DNA of 64,000 nucleotides from Acidobacteriota bacterium (GTDB lineage: Bacteria; Acidobacteriota; Blastocatellia; Pyrinomonadales; Pyrinomonadaceae). The translations under genes were made by a program, and so were the position numbers. Location: assembly GCA_018269075.1 (NCBI GenBank), contig JAFDVJ010000088.1, positions 181 to 64,180 of the forward strand. The letters are read 5' to 3'. The notes beneath the pieces were generated by a model that did not search any database, was not told the origin of the DNA, and saw only the letters and a list, made by a program, of their open reading frames with translations. Below are positions 42,990-51,400 of this stretch, piece by piece. The first letter of the stretch is position 1; each line of letters opens with the position of its first letter.

Positions 42990-43745
42990 ATGTTTGATCT
43001 GACAGGAAAAATCGCGCTCGTGACGGGGGCGGCTTCGGGGATCGGCGAGGCGATCGCGAAGACGCTGGCGGCGGCCGGCGCGTTCGTTTATGTCGCCGAC
43101 GTCGACGAAGCGAACGGCGCGCGCGTCGCCAATGAAGCGGGCAACGCCGCATTCATCAAGGTCGATCTCGCCGCGCGGGCCGACTGCGAGCGCGCCGCCG
43201 CCGCCGTTCTGGAGGAAAAGGGAAGGCTCGACATTCTCGTCAACAACGCCGGCATCGGCCACGTCGGGACGCTGCTGGAAACGGCCGAAGAAGATCTCGA
43301 CCGGCTGTACGCGGTCAACGTGCGCGGGATGTTCAGCCTGACGAAGGCCTTTCTGCCGTCGATGATCGCCCGCAAATACGGCGTCATCGTCAACACCGCG
43401 TCGATCGGCGGCGTCATCGCGATCAGGGACCGGCTCGCCTACTGCACGACGAAATTCGCGGTCGTCGGCTTTACGAAATGCGTCGCGCTCGACCACGCGC
43501 TCGACGGCATCCGCGCCAACGCGATCTGTCCGGGCCGCGTCGAGACGCCGTTCGTCAAAAAACGGCTTTCCGAGTACGCGGATCCGGCGAAAGCCTACGC
43601 CGAGATGTCCGCCACGCAGGCCGTCGGCCGGATGGGCACGCCCGACGAGATCGCCGCTTCGGTGCTCTATCTGGCGAGCGACGAAGCGGCCTTCGTGACC
43701 GGCACCGCCTTCGAGATCGACGGCGGCTTCGCCGTCGGAAAATGA
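42990..43745 (+). CDS. Short-chain dehydrogenase/reductase (candidate 2-keto-3-deoxy-aldonate dehydrogenase)
   Basis: 251 residues, classical SDR. Cofactor loop TGAASGIG near residue 12, Asp in VADVDEA for NAD preference, NNAG near 84, Ser in VNTASIGG and Tyr151/Lys155 (YCTTK). The sequence style fits dehydrogenases of the 2-keto-3-deoxy-L-fuconate/rhamnonate type that oxidise C4 before FAH-type cleavage. It lies after the dehydratase and FAH genes, separated by repeat DNA. Function is by context; the fold and activity class are firm. Confidence 0.87.
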   Translation: MFDLTGKIALVTGAASGIGEAIAKTLAAAGAFVYVADVDEANGARVANEAGNAAFIKVDLAARADCERAAAAVLEEKGRLDILVNNAGIGHVGTLLETAEEDLDRLYAVNVRGMFSLTKAFLPSMIARKYGVIVNTASIGGVIAIRDRLAYCTTKFAVVGFTKCVALDHALDGIRANAICPGRVETPFVKKRLSEYADPAKAYAEMSATQAVGRMGTPDEIAASVLYLASDEAAFVTGTAFEIDGGFAVGK

Positions 43746-43749
43746 TGCC

Positions 43750-43892
43750 GATTTCGGATTTCGGATATGCCGATTTCGGATTTCGGATTTCGGATTTCGG
43801 ATTGGTCTGTGATCTCTAGCTTTTGATTCCAAAGGAAATGCGGATTTCGTGAATAAATAAATCCGAAATCCGAAATCCGAAATCCGAAATCG
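43750..43892. repeat. Heptamer-type hairpin between the SDR and kinase genes
   Basis: The left arm 43750-43804 is a run of GATTTCG units; the right arm 43861-43892 is ATCCGAA units, the complement. About 30 bases can pair across a 56-base loop. It starts five bases after the SDR stop and ends four bases before the kinase ATG. Confidence 0.9.
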
Positions 43893-43895
43893 CCT

Positions 43896-44879
43896 ATGAT
43901 GAACGATTCGGTCGAAAATCCGGATGAATTTCTGTATCGCACGCATCTTTTGAAGCGCGGCGAGACGGCTCAGTGGACGCCGCTCGCGGGCGGTGTGTCG
44001 AGCGACATCTGGCGCGTCCGGCTGCCGCGGGCGACGGTCTGCGTCAAACGCGCGCTCGCCAAGCTGAGGGTCGCGGCCGACTGGCGGGCGCCGGTCGAGC
44101 GCAATCTTTACGAGTGGGAATGGTTCAATTTCGTCCACGAAAATTTTCCGGGGCTCGTGCCGCGACCGGTCGCGCACGACGCCGAAATGCAGATGCTCGC
44201 GATGGAATTTCTCGCGCCGGAAGATTCACAGGTGTGGAAAACGGATTTATTGAAAGGGAAGGCCGACGCCGGCTTCGCCGCGAGAGTCGGCGCGGCGCTC
44301 GGAAAAATTCACGCCCGGAGCGCTTTCGACCCGAAAATCGCCGAAAAATTCGCGACCGACGAGCTTTTTTACGCATTGCGGATCGAGCCGTATCTGCTCG
44401 CGACGGCCGGCCGGCATCCCGATCTCGCGCCGTCGATCGAAACGCTTGCCCGCGAAACGCTGGCCGCGAAGATCGCGCTCGTCCACGGCGACGTGAGCCC
44501 GAAAAACATTCTCGTCGGGCGCCGCTCGCCGATCTTTCTCGACGCCGAAACCGCGTGGTTCGGCGATCCGGCCTTCGATCCGGCGTTCTGTCTCAATCAT
44601 TTTCTCCTCAAAGCCGTCTACCGGCCGGCTTCGAAAGAAGATTATTTCGAATGTTTCCGGGCGTTTAGCGAAAGCTATTTGAACGAAGTCACGTGGGAGC
44701 CGCGGGCCGCGCTCGAAAAACGGATCGCGCGGCTGCTGCCGGTCCTGCATCTGGCCCGCGTCGACGGCAAATCGCCGGTCGAATACATCACCGACGAAGA
44801 TTCGAAATCGCAGATCCGCGCCGCCGCCCGCCGCCTGATCCGCGAACCGGCGGAAAATCTCGCCTCGATTCTGTGTTAA
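43896..44879 (+). CDS. APH-fold phosphotransferase (small-molecule kinase)
   Basis: 327 residues. Aminoglycoside phosphotransferase-like kinase fold: N-lobe with TPLAGGVSSDIWRVRL and the lysine in TVCVKRAL, catalytic loop VHGDVSPKNILV (His197, Asp199, Asn204) and the metal motif FLDAETAWFGDPAFD about 18 residues later. It phosphorylates a hydroxyl with ATP. The last gene of the sugar locus; a sugar such as methylthioribose-like or hexose is more likely than an antibiotic, but the substrate is unknown. It begins with two Met codons; the first was used. Confidence 0.82.
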   Translation: MMNDSVENPDEFLYRTHLLKRGETAQWTPLAGGVSSDIWRVRLPRATVCVKRALAKLRVAADWRAPVERNLYEWEWFNFVHENFPGLVPRPVAHDAEMQMLAMEFLAPEDSQVWKTDLLKGKADAGFAARVGAALGKIHARSAFDPKIAEKFATDELFYALRIEPYLLATAGRHPDLAPSIETLARETLAAKIALVHGDVSPKNILVGRRSPIFLDAETAWFGDPAFDPAFCLNHFLLKAVYRPASKEDYFECFRAFSESYLNEVTWEPRAALEKRIARLLPVLHLARVDGKSPVEYITDEDSKSQIRAAARRLIREPAENLASILC

Positions 44880-44881
44880 AA

Positions 44882-45011
44882 CGGAGCGCCGGCATCCTGC
44901 CGGCAATGCGTTTGAAAAACGCAAACAGCCTTTCATTTCCCTGAAAATTTAGAGAAATGAAGCGCTTGACGCCGCTTACGCGACGTTTGCCGGCAGGATG
45001 CCGGCGCTCCG
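44882..45011. repeat. REPIN-like pair, locus 4 (spacer without MITE)
   Basis: Perfect 25-bp inverted repeat (44882-44906 and 44987-45011; core GGAGCGCCGGCATCCTGCC), each arm a hairpin in itself. The spacer carries AATGCGTTTGAAAAACGCAAAC and GAAGCGCTTGACGCCGCTTA, the same flanks as at 17188-17501. It lies between two converging genes and may terminate both. Confidence 0.85.
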
Positions 45012-45014
45012 GCG

Positions 45015-48000
45015 TCAGAAAGCCTGCGAGAACCTGAAATGCAGCTGTTCGCGGCGGACCTGATAGATCGCGTTCGGCGCGTTGCCGGGCTGCGGGATCA
45101 GGAAGCGCGGCGGGTTGAAAAGATACCCGTAATCGACGCCGAATTCGCCGCCGATCGGCGTTTTGAGCCGCAGGCCGAGGCCGACCGTGTGCGACCAGAC
45201 GGACCGGAAATTCGATCCGAAAACGTCGTTCGGGTCGGCGGCCGTGGATTTGAAGATGTCGCCGACGCGCCGGAAGACGTTGCCGCCGTCGTAAAACGGG
45301 ACGGCGCGGACCGATTTCGTGAGCGGGACGCGCGCTTCGAGATTGACGATCGCCAGCGCGTTGCCGCCGAACGGGACCGTAAACGGCTGGAGCGAAACGA
45401 TCTGGCCCTGCGAATTGCGGAAAATTCCCTGCGGGACGATCACGACGCGCGGGCCGGCCGATTCGAAGTCGAAGCCGCGCAAGCTGGTCGAACCGCCCGC
45501 GAAGAACCGCTCGCTGATCGGCAGAATGCCTTCGAGGCCCGGAAACTGCGCCGGCGAGAAACGGTTGCCCTTCGCGAAGACGTTCGCCAGCCCGAGGACG
45601 GCGCGGCCGGCGAAGGTCGTGTTCTTCAAAAACGGCACGGTGTAAAAGCGGTAGTACGACGCCTGAAACTTCTGAAAGCCGATGTTCGCGCCGAGAAACG
45701 GCACCGAGACGTTGTATTCGGCCGTCAGGTATTCGCCTTTGGTCGGGTCGCCCGGATTGTAGCGGCACGGATCGCCGGGCTCGCCGCGCGAGATGATCTC
45801 GAGCAGCGTGTATTTGGTCGTGCAGTTTTCGCGCGTGTCGCGGACGAACGTCGCGCCGAAGCCGGAAGTCCGGATTCGCGCGTCGGGCACGAGCAGATCT
45901 TTGATCAGCAGGCTCTCGACATTGAACAGGCGAACGTCCTCGAACTTGTAGCGCGCGAAGAGGATGCTCCGGTTTTTGACGCTGATCGTGCGGCTCGTCT
46001 CGGCCGAGAGCGTCAGCCGGTTGATCGTCGGGCTGCCGGTGTTGTTGCCGAACTCGTCGATCGGGTTGCCGTTGGCGTCGATTCGCTGGACGATGCCGAA
46101 CGTGCCCTTGTCGAAGACCGACCGGAAAAAACGCGTGACGGTCGAATCGCGCTGGTACTGCGCCGTGAACGTCAGCGGCGCGAATCGCTGCGTGCCGTCG
46201 GCGTTGCGGCCGTCGCGCAGGAATCGCGGATTGATGAAGTCGATCCCGGCGAGCTGCTGCAGGCGGCTGATCCGGACGCGCGCGCCGCCCTGCTGGAGAT
46301 TGCCGAAAAGATTGTAGTGGCGGATGTCGAAAAAGCCGAACGGCCCGGCGTCGGTCGAAAAGCCGCCGCCGTAGGTCAGCAGGCGCGGCGCCTGTTCCTC
46401 GACGTTGATGATGACGTCGGTCAGACGGCTGCCGTCCGGGTTTTCGCCGGCCGGCTCGGGCTTGATCTCGACCCGCTTGAACGCGTCGGTCGCGTAGAGA
46501 TTCTGCTCGCTCGAAAAGATGTCGGCGGCGCGCAGGGTCTGACCGGAGCGCAGGTTGATCGCCTTGAGGATCGATTCGCGCTTGGTGCGCTCGATGCCGT
46601 AGATCAGGATCCGGTTGATGAAGACCTTTTTGCCCTCGTTTTCGACCTTGTAGATCACCTTGACGCGGTCTTCGGTGTCGTCGGAGCCCGATTCCTCGAT
46701 GTCGTAATTGATCTTCGCGTCGTAAAAGCCCTGATTCGAATAATATTCGGCGAGCTTGCGCTGGCCGTTGCGGATCTTGGCGCGCGAATAGTTTTGGCCG
46801 ACGAGGTTCGGGAGCTCGGTCTTCAGCGTCGCGGCCGAAAAAGCGGTGTTGCCGGTGATCGCGACGTCGTCGATCCGCGTTGGCTTGCCCTCGTCGACGA
46901 CGAACGTGATGATCAGATTGTCGCCGGTCGGCGAAACGCCCTGCCGGACGCGGACGTCGGCGCGGCGGTAGCCGAGCTCGCGCATCAGCGATTTGATCGT
47001 GTCGACGTCCTCCGCGAGCAGCTCCTGGCTGGTGTAGCCGCGCCCGTAGCCGAGAAACGGAATGATGCCGAGCAGGGATGCTTCCTGCGATTCGAGGACG
47101 GTCTTGATCTCCTCGATCGGCAGCCGGTTCGTGCCCTCGATGCGGATGTCGACGAGCTTGAGCTGGCGGTTGAGATCGGCCTGATATTTGACCTCGACCG
47201 TCCGGTTCGTCAGATCCGCGCCGCTCAGCGAGGCGCATAACAGATTGGTTTCGTTGACCGTGTAGCTCGCTTCCGCTTCGGTCAGCGCGGGCTGGACGGA
47301 GCAGACCGGCGTCACGTCGGCGAAAAAGTAGCCCTGTTCCTGAAAATAATTTTCGAGCCGGCGCTCGCCCTCGACGATCGCCGAAAAATCGAGCGTGCCC
47401 TCGCGCTTGATCGGCAGCAGCCGCGTCTGCGTGCCCTCGCCGACCTTCTCGTTTTTGGCCTCGACCGTGACCTTGATCGTCGGGCCGACCTTGCCGGTCA
47501 GTTCGAGATTGATCGTGTTCGTGTCGTTTTCGAAGACGACGCGCGGCTCGGACAGCTCGGGCGCGAAGAAATCCTCGTCGCGGAGCGCCTTGCGGATCCG
47601 CTCGACGTCCTGATTGAGCTTTTCGCGCGAGTAATATTCGCCCGGCCGGAGCTTGAGCTTCGACCGGACCTTGTCGACGTCGAAGCCCTGAATGTCGATC
47701 TTGAACGCGCCGACCTTGGCCTGCTCGTTCGGCGTCACGGTGAAGACGACGCCGACGCGCGTTTCGGCCGACGAGGTTTTCTGGCTCGGAACGACCTCGG
47801 ATTTGTAAAAGCCGCGTTCGCGCAGGTATTCGAGGATCGCGCCGGCGTTGGCCTGCAGGATCTGGTCGGTGACGGGACTGCCCGGCGTGACGAGATTGAG
47901 GCGAAACAGCAGCTCGTCCTCGGTCACCTTGTCGCCGATCGTGTTGCCGACGACGACCGAAACCCGTTCGGCCTGCGTTTTGCGCTTGATGATGAAGCGC

Positions 48001-48338
48001 AGGCGGACGGCGCTGCCGCCGGTTTCGCTGGCTTCGACCGTCACGGAGACGACTTTTTTCGTGTCGTAGATGGCCTGGATCGTCTCGCGGATCTTGAGGC
48101 TCGAATAGGTCGTGCCGAGCGTGTTGCGGGCGATCAATCGAAACTGCTCGGCCGCCGAGAGGTCGCGGTCGTTGCCCTCGAAAGTGATGTCTACCGGTTC
48201 GGCGAGCGGCCGGTTCTCGTACCGGTTCTGCGCGCCGACGGATGAGACGCAAAGCAAAAAGGCAAAAATGAAAAGAAGAAAGCCCTTTCCCTGAATAGAG
48301 TTCCCGTCTTTTATTTTAAAATATTTCCTTCCTTGCAT
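45015..48338 (-). CDS. tamA: TamA-type Omp85 outer-membrane assembly protein
   Basis: 1107 residues from the ATG at 48338; the frame is open to 48503, but that stretch translates a 9-base DNA repeat (FRKFRKFRK), so it is unlikely to be protein. Signal peptide FLLFIFAFLLCVSSVGAQ. Residues about 45-690 hold several POTRA-type domains (repeated G.Y....I and V.I.G...F patterns, e.g. KVGAFKIDIQGFDVDKV, IDDVAITGNTAFSA, FINRILIYGIERTKR). The C-terminal barrel includes RFFAGGSTSLRGFDFESAGPR, the RGF motif of loop 6, and ends in F. It inserts outer-membrane proteins together with TamB, encoded just upstream on the same strand. Confidence 0.88.
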   Translation of the reverse strand: MQGRKYFKIKDGNSIQGKGFLLFIFAFLLCVSSVGAQNRYENRPLAEPVDITFEGNDRDLSAAEQFRLIARNTLGTTYSSLKIRETIQAIYDTKKVVSVTVEASETGGSAVRLRFIIKRKTQAERVSVVVGNTIGDKVTEDELLFRLNLVTPGSPVTDQILQANAGAILEYLRERGFYKSEVVPSQKTSSAETRVGVVFTVTPNEQAKVGAFKIDIQGFDVDKVRSKLKLRPGEYYSREKLNQDVERIRKALRDEDFFAPELSEPRVVFENDTNTINLELTGKVGPTIKVTVEAKNEKVGEGTQTRLLPIKREGTLDFSAIVEGERRLENYFQEQGYFFADVTPVCSVQPALTEAEASYTVNETNLLCASLSGADLTNRTVEVKYQADLNRQLKLVDIRIEGTNRLPIEEIKTVLESQEASLLGIIPFLGYGRGYTSQELLAEDVDTIKSLMRELGYRRADVRVRQGVSPTGDNLIITFVVDEGKPTRIDDVAITGNTAFSAATLKTELPNLVGQNYSRAKIRNGQRKLAEYYSNQGFYDAKINYDIEESGSDDTEDRVKVIYKVENEGKKVFINRILIYGIERTKRESILKAINLRSGQTLRAADIFSSEQNLYATDAFKRVEIKPEPAGENPDGSRLTDVIINVEEQAPRLLTYGGGFSTDAGPFGFFDIRHYNLFGNLQQGGARVRISRLQQLAGIDFINPRFLRDGRNADGTQRFAPLTFTAQYQRDSTVTRFFRSVFDKGTFGIVQRIDANGNPIDEFGNNTGSPTINRLTLSAETSRTISVKNRSILFARYKFEDVRLFNVESLLIKDLLVPDARIRTSGFGATFVRDTRENCTTKYTLLEIISRGEPGDPCRYNPGDPTKGEYLTAEYNVSVPFLGANIGFQKFQASYYRFYTVPFLKNTTFAGRAVLGLANVFAKGNRFSPAQFPGLEGILPISERFFAGGSTSLRGFDFESAGPRVVIVPQGIFRNSQGQIVSLQPFTVPFGGNALAIVNLEARVPLTKSVRAVPFYDGGNVFRRVGDIFKSTAADPNDVFGSNFRSVWSHTVGLGLRLKTPIGGEFGVDYGYLFNPPRFLIPQPGNAPNAIYQVRREQLHFRFSQAF

Positions 48339-48380
48339 TCCTGCGCTGCTGTTTTTCAAATTTAACCCCTTACTCTTTTT

Positions 48381-48470
48381 TAGTTTAGGAAGTTTGGGAA
48401 GTCGGTTGTCTTCCCTACAAACTTTTTCAACTTTCCTGAACTTCCTGAACTTCCTGAACTTCCAAAACTT
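48381..48470. repeat. 9-base-period hairpin array between tamB and tamA
   Basis: Left AGTTTAGGAAGTTTGGGAAGT (48381-48402 region); right four copies of CTTCCTGAA-type 9-mers (48430-48470). The arms are complementary. The array sits in the 136 bases between tamB stop and the chosen tamA start, so it may attenuate tamA expression. Confidence 0.8.
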
Positions 48471-48474
48471 AACA

Positions 48475-51400
48475 TTAGAATCGCTTTCGCAAGCGGATTT
48501 CAAAGCTGAAAACGTCTTTGTTCCGTGTGACGTTGTTGAGCGGCCGCTGCTCGTACTGCGCGACGAACGACAGCCGGTTCGAGACGCGGTATTCGAGCGC
48601 GAGCACCTGATTCTGGTCTTCCGACAGGTTCGTCGAATAGGTGACGAGCAGATTGCGGTTGATCTGCCGTCCGACGGTCAGCCGCGCCGTCGGGTTCAGA
48701 CGCTGGCCCGAGATGATCGGGTCGAGCTGGAACTTGTTGAGCCCGAACAGCTTGTCGGTCGCCTTCGCGATCGGCTTGTTGATGATCTGATCGGTCAGAA
48801 TCTCGGCCGCCGTGTTGATGCCCGACTGCGCGAGCGTCGAGATGCCGCCCTCGGTGTTGGTCAGACTGCCGGTCGTGATCAGCGAGATGACGTCGGGCTG
48901 CGGCAGCGCCGGGTTCGAACGGACGTTCGCCGCCAGGTTTTCGGTGTCGGTCAGCTTGCCGTTCAGACTGACGAAAATCTGGTAGCCGTTGATCTCGGAC
49001 TCGGCCTGCAGGTTGACGACCGGCTCGATGCCGCCGGTGTTCGGCGGAAAGACGAGCTCGCCGCGCTGGACCTCGTAGCGGTCGTTGCGGTAGAACAGCG
49101 TGCCGCGGTCGGCCGTGATCCGGCCCTCGACCTGCGGCACGTCGAGATCGCCCGTCACGCGGAGGCTCAGCGACGCCGTCAGGTCGGCGAGATTGTTGCG
49201 GACGACGAGCGCGTTGCGGCCCTCGACGAGCAGATCGAGATTGATGTCGCCGAGCGACGACGAGCTGCCGCCGCTCTGCGAGATCGAGCCCTCGCGGCGG
49301 CCGCCGATGACGTCGGCGAGATCGATGTCGCGCGAGTAAAGACTGCGTTTCGCGTTGATCCGGCCGGCGATGAAGGTGCTCAGCTTCTGGCCCTCGCGGC
49401 GGCCGTTGATCTCGACCTCGGCGTCGCCGGTCGTCAGAAAGTTTTTCGGCAGCGGAACCGTCACGTTCTCGCCGCGCAGTCCGAGCCGGAAAGCCGAAAG
49501 CTGCAAATTGTCGTTCAGAAACGCGCCGCCCGAAGCGGTGAACTTGCCGCCGCCGAGAAAGCCGGTCAGCTCGTCGATCTGCGCCTGGTTCGACGTGAAG
49601 ATGATGCGGCCCTTGAGCCGTTCGAACGAGATCCGCTCGGTGCCGATAAAGGCCGACGCCGACGCGTTCCGCATCTCGGCCGTGCCGTTGAGCCGCGCCG
49701 TCTGGTTCGGGCCGGTGACGCGGACGTTGACGTCGGCGAGGCCGGCGAAAAAGGCGTTCGGCGAGACGGCGTTGAGAATGCTCAGATTGATCTGGCCGTC
49801 GACGTTTAAATTATTGATGCCGTTGGCGGTCAGCGCTTTCGTGCCGCTGATCGTGAGATTCGAGCCGGCGCCGGCGAACTTGGCGTTGTCGACGACGACC
49901 TGCGTCGAGTCGAAGCGGATCGCGACCGGTTCGGTGGCGGCGATCGGCGTGTCGCCGATCTGGAGCGCGAGCTGGCTGAAATTGGCCGAGCCCTTCAGGT
50001 TGCCGGTCGTGAATTCGCGTTCGCCGGCCGCGTTCGGGCTCATCAGATCGCCTTCGAGAAAGATCCGGCCGGTCGCCTGGCCGGTGACGCCGACGTTGCC
50101 GGTCTGGCGCGGGATCAGCGCGATGAACGGCGCGAGCTCCGTGTTGTTGAAATTCGTTTCGGCGCGGAACGGCAGGTTCGGATCGGCGAAATTGATGTTC
50201 GCGGCGATCGTCTGCTGCTGACCTTCGAGATTGGCCGTCAGGTTCGCGTTGAGCTGCTGATTTTCGGTTTTGCCGCTGAAGACGACCTCGCCGAGCGGGT
50301 TGCCGTTGAGCGTGACGTCCGTGCCGCGGCCGTTGAAGTTGATCTCGTAGCTTCGCGAATCGGCCGTCCGGCCGGTCGCGCGCGCCGTCAGATCGACGCT
50401 GCCGCCGACGTCGGGAAACTTGTCGCTGGTCGTGATGAACGGCTGAATCCGCGCGAACGGGATGTTTTTGCCCTCGGCCGTGAAATCGAAGGCGGTCGTG
50501 TCGGTCCGGTAATTGCCGGTCGCCGTCAGGCGGCCCGCGCCGAACGTCGCGTCGAATTTTTCGACGTTGACCGAATTTCCGGCAAAGGTCACACGGGTGT
50601 CGAGATTGTCGAAGGTCTGGCCGCGCAGCGAGCCGCCGGTCGCTGTCAGATTGGCCGTGCCCTGCATCGCGTCGGGCAGGCCGCTGACGTCGATCGTCCC
50701 GGACGTGTTGGCCTGCAGGCCGCGCAGCGATTCGGGCAGGTTGACCGGCAGCGCGGCGAGCAGATTGCCGGTGTTGATGTTGGTCAGCGTCGCCTTGACC
50801 GCGATGTTGTTCGTGCCGCCGCGCGGAACGTCGACGTCGAAGGCGAGCGTGCCGCCGTCCGCTTCCCGCAGAAGCCCGTTTTTAAGCTGAGTGCCGGTCG
50901 GCGAGACGAGCAGGTCGGTCTGCACCGAGCCGAGCTCGCGCCCGCGCAGGATCAGCGAATCGAGCGCCGCCCGGCCGTCGATCGTCGGGTCGGAGACGTT
51001 GCCCGTCAGGCGGCCCTTAAAAGTCAGATTGCCGGCGAATTCGGCCTTGTATTCCTCGACTTTGCGGTCGAAATCGGGCGAGACGCCGAGCACTTTGACG
51101 ATCCGTTCGATCTCTTTCGCGTCGGTCGAGTCGAGCGCCAGATCGAGATTCGAATTGTAGCCGTTGAGGTCGAAGCTGCCGGTCGCGGCAAACTCGCTTT
51201 TTTCGGTGTTGAGCCGCGCAACGTCGAGGCTGAAAAGCCCGTTCGTGGCGTTCGCCTCGATGCGGCCGGTGACCGGAATCAGACCGCGCTCGGCGGTTCC
51301 GGCGTTGGCCGCGATGTCGGCCGTTAAGCTGCCGGTCGCCGTTTTGAAATTCGTGCCGGCGAACGTCAGATTCGCATTGCCGGTCGTCTGGCCCTCGACG

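Noticed and set aside
16382..44879. Short tandem arrays as possible CRISPR
   Set aside because: Units are 7-9 bases without unique spacers, and there are no cas genes.
43896..44879. Aminoglycoside resistance gene
   Set aside because: The APH fold is shared by many sugar and metabolite kinases and the context is sugar catabolism.
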